A program made the translations under genes and the position numbers. Below, piece after piece: positions 1 to 9,072 of a stretch of DNA of 64,000 nucleotides. The DNA lies in contig JANPBT010000064.1 of NCBI GenBank assembly GCA_031430575.1, positions 32,504 through 96,503 on the forward strand, given 5' to 3'. The notes below the pieces were generated by a model. It saw only the letters and a list, made by a program, of their open reading frames with translations, searched no databases and was not told the origin of the DNA. Origin of the DNA: JANMDS01 sp031430575 (GTDB lineage Bacteria; Pseudomonadota; Gammaproteobacteria; Burkholderiales; Casimicrobiaceae). Each line of letters starts with the position of its first letter. Positions within the stretch are counted from its first letter, which is position 1.

Positions 1-2
1 CA

Positions 3-407
3 CGGCGCGAAGCCATGCGCATGCTCATTCCAAACGCACGCACCGAACGTTACGTGCTCGTGCTGCCCGGACCAAAAGCGGCCCGCACGGTGCTCGGCGT
101 GATTTCGCTTAGCAATATCGATAACGGCGTGTTTTCCAATGCATCGCTCGGGTATTGGATTAATCGAAATTTTGCCGGCTACGGCTACACCCGCGAGGCC
201 GCAGCGCGAATCACAAAACACGCGTTCACTAAGCTGAAATTACACCGTTTAGAAGCCAATATCGCCCCTGATAATCGAGCCTCGATCAAGCTTGTCAAAG
301 CGCTTGGTTTTCGTAAAGAGGGCGTGAGCCTGCGCATGCTTTTTTTAGGTGATGCATGGCGGGATCAAGCCCGCTACGCGATGACGGTTGAAGAATGGAC
401 GCCGTAA
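3..407 (+). CDS. GNAT family N-acetyltransferase (RimJ/RimL type), 5' end cut by window edge
   Basis: The visible part is the C-terminal two thirds of a GNAT fold. It shows the acetyl-CoA-binding stretch LGYWINRNFAGYGYTREA, then the NxxSIKLVKALGF region that closes RimJ/RimL-type acetyltransferases. RimJ/RimL-family proteins are usually about 170-200 residues. Only about 135 codons are visible here and the frame stays open to the window edge, so the N terminus lies outside; the first visible ATG is at 15. The gene overlaps hemW by 13 nt, suggesting translational coupling. In this family the enzyme acetylates N-terminal amines of ribosomal proteins or other small amines; the substrate cannot be told from sequence. 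Confidence 0.85.
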   Translation, partial: RREAMRMLIPNARTERYVLVLPGPKAARTVLGVISLSNIDNGVFSNASLGYWINRNFAGYGYTREAAARITKHAFTKLKLHRLEANIAPDNRASIKLVKALGFRKEGVSLRMLFLGDAWRDQARYAMTVEEWTP

Positions 408-1564
408 ACGCACCGCGCTTTACGGCGCTGCCCCCGCTCTCACTTTACATTCACATTCCGTGGTGTGAAAAGAAGTGTGGCTACTGCGATTTCAATTCAC
501 ACGCCCGCAAAGGCCAAGCACTTGATGAGCAGCGCTACGTCAATGCCTTGATGACCGATTTAGAAATAACGTTGCCCCAAATTTGGGGGCGTTCGGTGCA
601 TACGATTTTTTTTGGTGGCGGTACACCCAGTCTTTTTTCTGCACGTGCGATTGATGATATTTTGTGTGGCGTGCGGGCGCGATTGAAGCTCGCCGCCGAT
701 GCTGAGATTACGCTCGAAGCCAATCCTGGCACTTTCGAAGCACAGAAATTTGCCGATTTCTGCGCCGCAGGTATTAACCGAATCTCAATTGGCATCCAGA
801 GTTTTAATGCCCAACATCTGCAAGCGCTCGGGCGTGTGCACGACGATGTGCAAGCGCGCCGTGCCGTCGAAATCGGTCTGCGCACGATTGGCAATGTAAA
901 TTTAGATTTGATGTACGCGCTGCCAAATCAGACAGCCGCTGAAGCGTTGGCAGATATCCAAACGGCCATCGCCTTTTCGCCGCCGCATATCTCGGCCTAC
1001 CAGCTCACGCTCGAGCCCAATACGCTTTTTCACGCCCACCCGCCAGCGCTTCCCGATGATGATACCTGCGGCGCAATCGAAGAAGCCGTGCACGGTGCGC
1101 TCGCAAGCGCTGGCTATGATCGTTATGAAATTTCAGCGTTTGCCAAGCCAAAAATGCAGTGTCAACATAATATGAATTACTGGAAATTTGGCGATTACAT
1201 CGGCATCGGCGCCGGTGCTCACGGCAAAATTTCTGCCCCGCATTCAATCACGCGCACGGTCAAAGCCAAGCAACCTGAGCAATATATGCATGCCTGCGAA
1301 GCCGGCGATGCCACCATTGAGCGCCGCGAAATCAACCGTAAAGATGCGGGCTTTGAATTTATGCTCAATGCCCTGCGCTTAACAGAAGGTGTTGAGACCG
1401 TGCAATTTTCTGAGCGCAGCGGATTTCCAATTTCGCTGGTTTCCAAAGCCCTCGCCCAAGCTGAAGCCAAAGGCTTGCTCGCGCCCGACCCGACGCGCAT
1501 CAAACCCAGCCCGCTCGGGCTGCGCTATCTCAATGATTTGCAGGAAATGTTTTTGGTGGGGTGA
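395..1564 (+). CDS. hemW: Radical SAM heme chaperone HemW
   Basis: The protein is 389 residues, normal for HemW. It carries the radical-SAM cluster C24-x3-C28-x2-C31 (WCEKKCGYC), a GGGTPS motif near residue 74 and the C-terminal GIGAGAHGK segment of the HemN/HemW family. HemW binds heme and a 4Fe-4S cluster and is thought to deliver heme; family members without the extra N-terminal HemN residues are not true coproporphyrinogen oxidases. The start overlaps the end of the upstream acetyltransferase. Two copies of the dispersed repeat are in the gene: an exact core at 760-771 encoding part of FCAAGINR, and the CAA variant at 1065-1076 encoding DTCGA. It converges on the SIMPL gene with one repeat copy between. 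Confidence 0.95.
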   Translation: MDAVNAPRFTALPPLSLYIHIPWCEKKCGYCDFNSHARKGQALDEQRYVNALMTDLEITLPQIWGRSVHTIFFGGGTPSLFSARAIDDILCGVRARLKLAADAEITLEANPGTFEAQKFADFCAAGINRISIGIQSFNAQHLQALGRVHDDVQARRAVEIGLRTIGNVNLDLMYALPNQTAAEALADIQTAIAFSPPHISAYQLTLEPNTLFHAHPPALPDDDTCGAIEEAVHGALASAGYDRYEISAFAKPKMQCQHNMNYWKFGDYIGIGAGAHGKISAPHSITRTVKAKQPEQYMHACEAGDATIERREINRKDAGFEFMLNALRLTEGVETVQFSERSGFPISLVSKALAQAEAKGLLAPDPTRIKPSPLGLRYLNDLQEMFLVG

Positions 1565-1616
1565 GTGCAACGTAACCAACGGATTGGCTTTGTCGAAATC
1601 AAGCGTTTTGGTGCTC

Positions 1617-1636
1617 AATCTGCGCCGCAGGTTTAG
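1617..1636. repeat. Dispersed 12-mer repeat, single copy between convergent genes
   Basis: Exact core CTGCGCCGCAGG at 1620-1631, with AAT-type flank, lying between the convergent ends of hemW and the SIMPL gene. Confidence 0.9.
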
Positions 1637-1645
1637 ACCTACGCC

Positions 1646-2368
1646 TTACCTTACCATCTGTACCGAGCCGGAGACGGTGAGAGAAAGCTCGCGGGCGCCG
1701 GGCTCTATTTGCATTGGCGCGGCGTCCCCTGCGTCTGATACTGCACCACGCGCCATCATCATGGTTTTTTGGATCGGTGCGCCACCACCGATTTGCCCTA
1801 CCGAAACTTCGCGCACGGTATAGCCCGAATTTCCAAAGGCTTTGCTAGCGGTCAGCGCTTTTGCGCGGAAAGTGGCAATGCCCCGCTCGATCAACGCTGC
1901 TTCTTCTTTCGAGCGCAAATCAGCCGAGATTTCAAAACCGTTGCTCGCGATTTGCATTTCGCGCGCGAGCTTCCCAGCAAGTGTGCCGAGTACGCCGAAC
2001 TCCCGCGCTTTCAGAATAATTTCCGCGCGCACTTGCCAGCCATTGCGTAGGCCTTTTTGGTCGTAGCGTGGGCTGGTGTTGAAGCTGCCGGTCGTAGCAC
2101 GGACGCCTGCAGTATTCTTCGCTTCGTTGAGCGCACGGCTGATGATTTGATTGACGTCATTGGTCAGCGTCGAGGGCTCAGCACCTGCTTTGTCGACAGC
2201 CAATACGACCACTGCTGTATCGGGCTGCACCGATGCGGTGACCGTTGCGTCGATGCTGAGCACGTCGCGTAAGGATTGTGCTGGCGCCGATGAATTTACG
2301 CTTGGCGCAGATTGCGCCTGAGCGAACGCCGCATAAAAGAGGAACAAAAAAGTAAGAAAATGGGGCAT
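1646..2368 (-). CDS. SIMPL (DUF541) domain secreted protein
   Basis: This 240-residue protein begins with a clear Sec signal peptide (MPHFLTFLFLFYAAFAQAQS). The rest matches the SIMPL/DUF541 pattern: ISIDATVTASVQPDTAVV near the N terminus, a central VRAEIILKAREF segment and a C-terminal ELSLTVSGSVQMV strand. Family members are periplasmic or outer-membrane-associated beta-rich proteins of poorly known function, some linked to stress tolerance. The gene follows the glycosyltransferase on the same strand with about 40 nt between. The product is confidently assigned to the family, but no activity can be inferred. Confidence 0.85.
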   Translation of the reverse strand: MPHFLTFLFLFYAAFAQAQSAPSVNSSAPAQSLRDVLSIDATVTASVQPDTAVVVLAVDKAGAEPSTLTNDVNQIISRALNEAKNTAGVRATTGSFNTSPRYDQKGLRNGWQVRAEIILKAREFGVLGTLAGKLAREMQIASNGFEISADLRSKEEAALIERGIATFRAKALTASKAFGNSGYTVREVSVGQIGGGAPIQKTMMMARGAVSDAGDAAPMQIEPGARELSLTVSGSVQMVR

Positions 2369-2406
2369 TCAAAATCTTTCAATTACGCTGCGCTATAGCC
2401 ATTGGC

Positions 2407-3288
2407 TTAGCGCAATTTGATGAGACCGACGATCCTGCCAAGATGGCGAGCCGCATAGCGCGGAATCGGGATGAAAATCCGTAACGGGAAGGTAACAATC
2501 GCTAAGGCTAACGTGCGAACGCGCAGCTTACCTGCATTTTGCGATTGATGCTTACGGGCATAAATAATCTTTGATTGGGCATGATGAAATCCACGCAAGA
2601 ACTCGTTGCGTAAGGGCCTGTTTCCACGCACGGAGCTGCGTGATCGATGCACAATTTTTACCGCTGGCGCGACGATAATGCATTGCCGCGCCTGATACAT
2701 GCGAAGGGTCAAATCTGCGTCTTCATAATACAAAAAAAAGTCAGCGTCAAAGCCACCTTGCGCCAAAATTTTCTCGCGATCTACAAACATTGCCGCACCG
2801 GTAACAAAACTCACGCAGCATAGACTTTCCGCAGCCGGGGCGGGTTTATCTTTGAGCTTAAATGGAAGGTGATAACTCACTTCAGCGTTGCCCGCTTTAT
2901 TGATAATCTCTGGGGCAACGATCGAACACATCGGAAATTGCAGCGCCACTTCGCGTAACGCCGCAATTGCGCTCGGGTAGATTTCGCAATCTGGGTTTAC
3001 GAGCATGCAAAAGGGCGTGGTTGCCGCTCGCATCGCCGCGTTGTTGGCCACACCAAAGCCGAGATTAGCGTTGTTTGTGATGACGCGCACGCGTGGGTGA
3101 TCGCGCCCGATGATCGCTACGGTATCGTCTTCGCTACCGTTATCGACCACAATCACATGGGCGCATTGCGCAAGCGGAGCGAGCGTTTGTGAAATCAAAT
3201 GGGCTGTATTAAACGTCACCAAAATGATGGTGACGTCTTCCAGCATTGGATTGCCGGTTGTCGTTAGATTAACAGGCTGCAAAGCCAT
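2407..3288 (-). CDS. Glycosyltransferase family 2 protein
   Basis: The 293-residue product has the GT-A fold signature of family 2 enzymes: VTIILVTFN at the first strand, VIVVDNGSEDDT, NLGFGVANN, and the metal-binding NPDCEI at the DxD position. YYEDADLTLRMY, the usual catalytic-base ED region, follows. This pattern is typical of rhamnosyltransferase-like enzymes that build surface polysaccharide. The acceptor and sugar cannot be told. The start chosen is the ATG at 3288, three bases after the SDR stop; an ATG at 3246 just before LEDVTII is also possible. No good Shine-Dalgarno sequence supports either. Confidence 0.85.
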   Translation of the reverse strand: MALQPVNLTTTGNPMLEDVTIILVTFNTAHLISQTLAPLAQCAHVIVVDNGSEDDTVAIIGRDHPRVRVITNNANLGFGVANNAAMRAATTPFCMLVNPDCEIYPSAIAALREVALQFPMCSIVAPEIINKAGNAEVSYHLPFKLKDKPAPAAESLCCVSFVTGAAMFVDREKILAQGGFDADFFLYYEDADLTLRMYQARQCIIVAPAVKIVHRSRSSVRGNRPLRNEFLRGFHHAQSKIIYARKHQSQNAGKLRVRTLALAIVTFPLRIFIPIPRYAARHLGRIVGLIKLR

Positions 3289-3291
3289 CGA

Positions 3292-4029
3292 TTAAATCGC
3301 AATATGCCGACCGCCATCGACATTGATCGTCTGGCCCGTAACGTAAGGCGCATCGCGCAGCAAAAAAAGCACCGCTTTGGCAATATCGTCCGCAGAGCCT
3401 TCGCGCTTGAGTGGCGCGTGGTTGATGATCGCTTTCCGTTCTGTTTCTGAAAATTGATCATCGTCGGGCCACATCACAGCACCTGGCGCCACGGCATTGA
3501 CCCTGACCTCCGGCGCAAGATCTCGGGCCAGCGCATGGGTGAGCCCGCGCAACCCGGCCTTGGCGACGTTGTAGATCACATAGCCTTTTAGCGGGCGCTC
3601 GGCGTGAATATCGGTAATATTCACGATCGCACCTTTTGTTGCACGTAGATGCGGCGCCGCGGCCTGAGACAGAAAAAGCGGGGCTTTTAAATTGCTGCCG
3701 ATGAGCTCAATCCAGCTTGACTCACTCGCTTCTGCCAACGAGGTTGGATAAAAGGTCGAGGCGCAATTGATGAGCCCGTCGAGCTTACCAAAGGTATCGA
3801 GAGTTGAGAGCACGGTTGAGGCGAGGGTCTCGGTTTCGAGCAATTCAGCCTGTACGACCGATGCCGATCCTGGGCGGATCGCATTGAGCTGGTCTTTTAG
3901 CGATTTCGCGTCGGCTGCGGATGAGCGATAATGAATCATCACGTTCGCCCCCGCTGCGTGCAGTGTGCGCGCAATTGCCGCACCCACGCGCTTTGCGCCA
4001 CCCGTGATGAGTATTACTTTTCCGTCCAT
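3292..4029 (-). CDS. SDR oxidoreductase, pteridine reductase (FolM) type
   Basis: A 245-residue short-chain dehydrogenase. The NADPH-binding motif is TGGAKRVG at residues 9-16; the arginine is the hallmark of pteridine reductases such as FolM and PTR1. The catalytic pair is Y153-x3-K157 (YNVAK), and the C terminus is TGQTINVDGGRHI. Enzymes of this subgroup reduce dihydromonapterin or dihydrofolate. AGGA five bases before the ATG supports the start. It is divergent from the MidA gene, and the two start codons overlap, so the promoter for each must lie inside the other gene's 5' end or one start is wrong. Confidence 0.85.
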   Translation of the reverse strand: MDGKVILITGGAKRVGAAIARTLHAAGANVMIHYRSSAADAKSLKDQLNAIRPGSASVVQAELLETETLASTVLSTLDTFGKLDGLINCASTFYPTSLAEASESSWIELIGSNLKAPLFLSQAAAPHLRATKGAIVNITDIHAERPLKGYVIYNVAKAGLRGLTHALARDLAPEVRVNAVAPGAVMWPDDDQFSETERKAIINHAPLKREGSADDIAKAVLFLLRDAPYVTGQTINVDGGRHIAI

Positions 4030-5194
4030 GAATCCTCGTTCTCGATTAGCTACTGCTGCCTCGGTCCAATTTTCGCTTGAACAGTCTGCACATGTGATGC
4101 AGATGGTTGAAGCGCTGCGTCGCCTGATCGAGCGCCACGGCGGTTGGATTCCTTTTTCAGATTTTATGCGCTTTGCACTTTACGAGCCCGGACTTGGCTA
4201 TTACGCAGCAGGCGCGCAGAAATTTGGTGCTGCAGGTGATTTCATTACTGCACCAACCTTGTCGCCGCTCTTTGGGCGCACCGTGGCGCGCGCCGTTGCA
4301 AGCCGCGTGACCTCGAACGCCACGCAAATTCTTGAGCTTGGCGCGGGCAATGGCCATCTCGCGCTCGATGTGTTGTCGTGGTTTTCGTTAAGAGGGTTGT
4401 CGCCGCGCTACGCAATCCTAGAGCTTTCAGCAGAATTGCGGGCGCGACAAGAGGAAAAACTCGCACTTTTTGCGCCGCAGGTTACCTGGATTTCGCAGTT
4501 ACCCGAACGCATCGAAGGCATTGTTCTCGGCAACGAGGTGCTCGATGCTGTGCCTTGCGAGCGCGTGATTGTGCGCGATGGCGCGCATCGACGCTCCGGC
4601 GTTTCGCATAGTGAAAAAGGGTTTGTGGCGAAAGGGCGCACGCTCGATGCGCGCGATCCTCCCGCGTTGAAAGCAGCGCTTGCCCGCATTCCGCTGGAAG
4701 ACGGCTACTACACCGAGGTCAATATCGAGGCTGAAGCGTTGGTGCACACCGTGACGCAGCGTATGGGCGATGCGGTCGCCTTGTGGTTTGACTATGGGTT
4801 TCCGCGCAGCGAGTACTACCATGCGCAGCGTCGTGAGGGCACGTTGATGTGCCACGTGCAGCACCGTACGCATAGCGATGTCTTTTTTGCCCCGGGCTTG
4901 CAAGACATTACTGCGCACATCGACTTTACTGCGATGGCCGAGGCTGCACGCAGTGGTGGTGCATCTCAAATTGCATATGTTTCACAAGCGCAGTGGTTGC
5001 TCGATGCCGGATTACTCGACGAATTAGTGCGCGTGGGTGAGCCCGGAAGTGCGGCCTATTTGGCTGCGACCAATGCGGTGAATACGCTGGTGAGCCCGGC
5101 AGAAATGGGTGAGCTTTTTAAAGTGCTCGTGGTGCAGCGCGGGGATGGAGCGCTTCCGCTTGGCTTTTCACGCGATCAATCGATGCGCCTTTGA
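4028..5194 (+). CDS. SAM-dependent methyltransferase, MidA/NDUFAF7 family
   Basis: The product is about 388 residues and matches the COG1565/MidA family. It has GDFITAPTLSPLFGR, the SAM-binding loop ILELGAGNGHLALDVL, and NEVLDAVPCERV. In mitochondria the homologue NDUFAF7 methylates an arginine of complex I; the bacterial role is not settled. The ATG at 4028 gives a full-length protein but has no clear ribosome-binding site; ATGs at 4097 and 4103 are alternatives that leave room for a divergent promoter. The CAA variant of the dispersed repeat at 4470-4481 encodes FAPQV. Its 3' end overlaps lnt by 19 nt on the opposite strand. Confidence 0.88.
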   Translation: MNPRSRLATAASVQFSLEQSAHVMQMVEALRRLIERHGGWIPFSDFMRFALYEPGLGYYAAGAQKFGAAGDFITAPTLSPLFGRTVARAVASRVTSNATQILELGAGNGHLALDVLSWFSLRGLSPRYAILELSAELRARQEEKLALFAPQVTWISQLPERIEGIVLGNEVLDAVPCERVIVRDGAHRRSGVSHSEKGFVAKGRTLDARDPPALKAALARIPLEDGYYTEVNIEAEALVHTVTQRMGDAVALWFDYGFPRSEYYHAQRREGTLMCHVQHRTHSDVFFAPGLQDITAHIDFTAMAEAARSGGASQIAYVSQAQWLLDAGLLDELVRVGEPGSAAYLAATNAVNTLVSPAEMGELFKVLVVQRGDGALPLGFSRDQSMRL

Positions 5195-6666
5195 AGGCGT
5201 AGGCAGATCGCGATTGCGCCCATCGCGAGCAGTATTAAGAGCACCGGCAGATCGCCCATCGCCATGTAAGGCGTAGGCCCCGTACGGCCATGGATTTTCA
5301 ATTCCAAAATATCGCGCGTAAACCACGGCAGTCGCGCAATTTCTTGCCCATGATGATCGATGGCTACCGTAATACCGGTGTTTGTTGCACGCAACATCGG
5401 GCGGGCAAATTCTGCAGCCCGCATTTGGGCAATCTGGGCATGCTGCTCGGCAGCAGAAGACTGGCCATACCACGCATCGTTGGTGAGGTTGATTAGCAAC
5501 GTCGCGTCGAGTGCTTGCGGGCGCACCGCACGCGCGAATACGTCTTCGTAGCAAATCGAAATCCCTAATTTCTCACCCGCAATTGAGAGCGCCGATTGCG
5601 TCGGTGCGCCTTCGCTAAAACCAGAAAGCGGGATGGCCATGTTGTCGTAAAACCAACCCAATAGCGGGCGCAGCGGCATGAATTCACCAAAAGGCACGAG
5701 ATGAGTTTTGCGGTAGACGTTGATCGCTTGATTTTCCAATGCGATCGCAGCGTTAAAGAAGCCCACGCCGTCGGTTTGCGGGGCGCCGAAGAGCAATGCA
5801 CGGGTGCTAGGTTTCATGGCGGCGCGCATACTGCCCATGATGGGATCATCTGCACGCGCTTGCATCAGCGTCGTTACGGTAGTCTCCGGCAGGATCACTA
5901 GAGCGCCTTGCGCCCGCTGCATTAATGCGCTGAAATGGGCGGCGTTTTCCGCTTGTGATTTCGGGTCAAATTTGAGCTGTTGGGCGATATTTCCTTGAAC
6001 GAGCGAGACGGTCAGCGGCTGTGCTTGCGCGACTTGTGACCACTCGATTTTTTTAAGCGAATGGCCGACGATCAAAACGACCCCGATCAAAATACCTGCG
6101 GCGCAACTTTTAAGCGGGCGCGGCAATGGGCGCGGCCAAGCCCACGCGATAAGCGCCGAAAGCAGGCACGCGATGAAGGACACCCCCAAGCCACCGACCA
6201 GGGGCGCAAAGCCGATCAGCGGCGAATCGCTCGCATGCGGATGATCCATCGATAACCAAGGGAATCCAGTGAAAATCCAGCCGCGCAGCCACTCGCAGGC
6301 TACAAAAAACCCCGCTGCTATGAACGGTGCAGCATTGCCAAGGCTTGGGGCAACCCACCGCGAAAGCGCTGCAGCCAGTGCCGGGTAAAGGGCGAGAAAG
6401 CTGCAAAAAAGCAGCGTCGCGACGCCAGCCATTGCAGCGGGCATTTGCCCGAAAGTATTCAGCGCGACAAAGACCCACGATGCCCCAACGCCAAACAACC
6501 CCAGACCAAATGCAAAACCGTCCCATGCTGCGCGTTTGACCGATTTTGCGCGCAGTAGCCGGGCAAAAAACCAAGCGATGGCAAGCAAGGGTAGCCACCA
6601 GATGCGGTGCGGTGCAAAGCCAAGCACGCAAATAGCACCGAGCGCGAACGCAATGAGCGAACGCAT
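5176..6666 (-). CDS. lnt: Apolipoprotein N-acyltransferase
   Basis: Lnt adds the third acyl chain to outer-membrane lipoproteins in the inner membrane. The 496-residue protein has an N-terminal half of hydrophobic segments and a C-terminal nitrilase domain. The catalytic triad is visible as E261 (LPETTVTT), K320 (YRKTHLVPFGEF) and C372 (SICYEDVF). The ATG at 6666 overlaps the corC stop; a GTG one codon earlier is possible. It is the last gene of the phoH-ybeY-corC-lnt operon, an order found in many proteobacteria. The CAA variant of the repeat at 6095-6106 encodes SCAAGI at a membrane segment boundary. Confidence 0.96.
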   Translation of the reverse strand: MRSLIAFALGAICVLGFAPHRIWWLPLLAIAWFFARLLRAKSVKRAAWDGFAFGLGLFGVGASWVFVALNTFGQMPAAMAGVATLLFCSFLALYPALAAALSRWVAPSLGNAAPFIAAGFFVACEWLRGWIFTGFPWLSMDHPHASDSPLIGFAPLVGGLGVSFIACLLSALIAWAWPRPLPRPLKSCAAGILIGVVLIVGHSLKKIEWSQVAQAQPLTVSLVQGNIAQQLKFDPKSQAENAAHFSALMQRAQGALVILPETTVTTLMQARADDPIMGSMRAAMKPSTRALLFGAPQTDGVGFFNAAIALENQAINVYRKTHLVPFGEFMPLRPLLGWFYDNMAIPLSGFSEGAPTQSALSIAGEKLGISICYEDVFARAVRPQALDATLLINLTNDAWYGQSSAAEQHAQIAQMRAAEFARPMLRATNTGITVAIDHHGQEIARLPWFTRDILELKIHGRTGPTPYMAMGDLPVLLILLAMGAIAICLRLQRRID

Positions 6667-7493
6667 CACGCTTTTGTGCCGCCGCGATGCACCGTCAGCA
6701 TCAACACCCGGCGGCTATCTGCGCGCGCCACAGTGAACTGCAAGCCTTCAAGATGCACGCTTTCGTTGCGCTTGGGCACGCGGCCAAAGGCGTGCGTGAC
6801 CAACCCGCCAATCGTATCGAAATCTTCGTCAGAGTAGTGGGTGCCGAAATGGGAATTAATATCGGCAATTGAAGTGCTCGCTTTCACCCGATCCCGGCCT
6901 TGCGCTTCGCTAATGATATTTTCGTCATCGTGATCAAAATCATGCTCATCGGCGATATCGCCAACGATTTGTTCGAGCACATCTTCAATCGTGACGATAC
7001 CCGCAACGCCGCCATATTCATCGACCACAATCGCCATATGATTGCGATTAACGCGAAATTCCCGCAAGAGCACGTTGAGTGGTTTTGACTCGGGCACAAA
7101 TACCGCGGGGCGCAGCATTGCGCGCAAATCAAACTCTTCGGGGTTTAAGAAATACTGCAATAAATCTTTGGCCAGCAAAATACCAATGACGTCATCGCGA
7201 TTTTCACCAACGACGGGGAAGCGCGAGTGCCGCGTCTCGACCGCTTTGGCGATGGAATCGGTGAGGGCATCGTCAACATCGATGACATCCATCGATGAGC
7301 GCGGAATCATTACGTTACGGGCTGTGAGCTCGCGCACTTGCAGCGCGCCCTCAGCGATGGTGAGGGCATCACTGTCGATCAAGTTGCGTGCGTGTGCATC
7401 GCGCAAAACAGCAACCAGCTCTTCGCGTGTTTCGGGTTTATCGTGCAGAAGCGCCGCGAGGCGATCGAGCACGCTAGGTTTATCTTTCGACAT
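6666..7493 (-). CDS. corC: CorC/HlyC-type CBS-domain protein (magnesium/cobalt efflux)
   Basis: A 275-residue cytoplasmic protein with paired CBS domains (VMIPRSSMDVIDVDD; HMAIVVDEYGGVAGIVTIEDVLEQIVGDI) and a C-terminal CorC_HlyC domain ending in LEGLQFTVARADSRRVLMLTV. It has no DUF21 membrane domain, as in the short CorC form. Family members support magnesium and cobalt efflux. The gene overlaps ybeY by 14 nt and lnt by a few bases, so the three are probably translated from one message. Confidence 0.93.
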   Translation of the reverse strand: MSKDKPSVLDRLAALLHDKPETREELVAVLRDAHARNLIDSDALTIAEGALQVRELTARNVMIPRSSMDVIDVDDALTDSIAKAVETRHSRFPVVGENRDDVIGILLAKDLLQYFLNPEEFDLRAMLRPAVFVPESKPLNVLLREFRVNRNHMAIVVDEYGGVAGIVTIEDVLEQIVGDIADEHDFDHDDENIISEAQGRDRVKASTSIADINSHFGTHYSDEDFDTIGGLVTHAFGRVPKRNESVHLEGLQFTVARADSRRVLMLTVHRGGTKA

Positions 7494-7923
7494 AGGGATC
7501 AGTTATTCTAAAGCGCTTCAAAATTTCGCATTCCATCGCTTCCATTATGATGGCATCGCGTTTGCGTTCATGATCGTATCCTTGCAAATGCAGCGCGCCA
7601 TGAATCACGAGGTGGGCGTAGTGCGCGGCTACTGATTTGCGCTGCGCTTTCGCTTCACGGGCAACCACACGCGGGCAAATTGCAATATCACCCAATACCT
7701 GCGGCGCAGTTTCGTAGACAAACGTGAGCACGTTAGTCGCGTAATCTTTGCTGCGAAATTGGGCATTGAGCGCGCGCGCCTCGCCTTCGCCTACAAAGCG
7801 CACCGTTGCCTGCAGCGGTGAAAGCGCGGCTGCCCGCATCCAGCGCCGCACTTGCGCACGCTCGGGCAGGTGTGAAACTGCGCCGCAGGTATATTGCACC
7901 GCCAACGCGAGCTTATGAGGCAT
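7480..7923 (-). CDS. ybeY: Endoribonuclease YbeY
   Basis: A 147-residue protein with the metal-binding motif HGALHLQGYDH near the C terminus, diagnostic of YbeY, which matures 16S rRNA and takes part in ribosome quality control. The ATG at 7923 gives the normal family length; longer readings extend into phoH without homology. It overlaps phoH by 11 nt and corC by 14 nt. Two exact copies of the dispersed repeat lie within this short gene, at 7698-7709 (TAPQV) and 7878-7889 (YTCGAV), in opposite orientations. Confidence 0.95.
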   Translation of the reverse strand: MPHKLALAVQYTCGAVSHLPERAQVRRWMRAAALSPLQATVRFVGEGEARALNAQFRSKDYATNVLTFVYETAPQVLGDIAICPRVVAREAKAQRKSVAAHYAHLVIHGALHLQGYDHERKRDAIIMEAMECEILKRFRITDPYVER

Positions 7924-8902
7924 GCGAGGTTTTTGATTGCTGTCGTGCTTGGCTATCGTAGGCGTCGATGATATGTTGCACCAACGGATGGCGCACGACA
8001 TCCATGCTGGTGAAATGAGTGACCGCAATTCCGCGCACATCGGTAAGCACGTTTACTGCATCGGCGAGCCCGCTTTTTTGATGGCGCTGCAGATCCACTT
8101 GCGTCGGATCGCCCGTAATCACTGCTTTTGTGCCAAAGCCAATGCGGGTGAGGAACATTTTCATTTGCTCAGGCGTTGTGTTCTGCGCTTCGTCCAAGAT
8201 GATGAAACTATGATTTAGCGTGCGTCCGCGCATATAAGCCAAGGGCGCGATTTCAATGGTGGTGCGCTCAAACACTTTTTGCACCTTGTCGTAGCCCATT
8301 AAATCATAAAGTGCGTCGTAAAGCGGGCGCAAATACGGATCAACTTTTTGCTCAAGCCCACCGGGCAGAAACCCCAGTCGTTCGCCAGCCTCAACTGCCG
8401 GGCGTACGAGCACGATACGCTTGACCGCATCGCGCTCTAAGGCCTCGAACGCGCAAGCGACGGCGCGATAGGTCTTGCCAGTGCCCGCAGGGCCCACGCC
8501 AAAGGTGATGTCATGCGCCATGATATTGCGCAGATAGGCCTGCTGATTGGGCGTGCGCGCGGCCAGATCGGTGCGCCGCGTTTTGAGCTTAAGCGAAATT
8601 TCACCCGTTTCGCTTCCGATATTGGGCGCAAGCTCACCGTTACGAATTTCAACGAGACCCAGATGAATTTCTTCGATGGTCAGGTTGTGATGTGCACGAA
8701 TGTAAAAGCGCTCCAGCGCATACTTCGCACGATGGGCGGCTTCCGGGCTGCCCTCAATGCGAAATTGCGCCTGTCGGCGTTTGATCGAAACGTCGAGCGC
8801 AGTTTCAATTTGCCGTAAGTGGGAATCAAGTGCGCCGCAGAGGGTTGCGAGCGCGCTATTGTCAAGCGGGCTGAGCGTAAGCTCAACCGAGTTCGTTTTC
8901 AA
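7913..8902 (-). CDS. phoH: PhoH family protein (YbeZ-like ATPase)
   Basis: A 329-residue P-loop ATPase. The Walker A motif is GPAGTGKT at residues 137-144, followed by the Walker B-type FIILDEAQNTT; the N terminus has the KH-like segment usual for YbeZ. YbeZ works with YbeY in RNA processing, which fits the overlapping gene order. The apparent start is TTG at 8902 and no ATG is available near it. A degraded version of the dispersed repeat near 8828-8842 encodes LCGAL. It is the first gene of the operon and lies downstream of an inverted repeat pair. Confidence 0.93.
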   Translation of the reverse strand: MKTNSVELTLSPLDNSALATLCGALDSHLRQIETALDVSIKRRQAQFRIEGSPEAAHRAKYALERFYIRAHHNLTIEEIHLGLVEIRNGELAPNIGSETGEISLKLKTRRTDLAARTPNQQAYLRNIMAHDITFGVGPAGTGKTYRAVACAFEALERDAVKRIVLVRPAVEAGERLGFLPGGLEQKVDPYLRPLYDALYDLMGYDKVQKVFERTTIEIAPLAYMRGRTLNHSFIILDEAQNTTPEQMKMFLTRIGFGTKAVITGDPTQVDLQRHQKSGLADAVNVLTDVRGIAVTHFTSMDVVRHPLVQHIIDAYDSQARQQSKTSHAS

Positions 8903-8987
8903 TGGATGAATTTGGAGCTAATGTTTCGCCATTTTCCCTGAAACGGCGCGCGCGTGCAAATCAGGCGCTGAAAATAGATTTCTCCAA

Positions 8988-9041
8988 AATACCTGCGGCG
9001 CAGATTTAGCACTTTTAGAGCCCAAATCTGCGCCGCAGGTT
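8988..9041. repeat. Inverted pair of the dispersed repeat (possible terminator)
   Basis: Cores at 8992-9003 and 9028-9039 face each other; 16-nt arms (8992-9007 and 9024-9039) pair perfectly across a 16-nt spacer. It lies after the stop of a minus-strand metalloprotease gene and before phoH, so it could end the first transcript. Confidence 0.9.
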
Positions 9042-9072
9042 GTAATCACGCAACGTGCCCGTTGCGCGTTAG

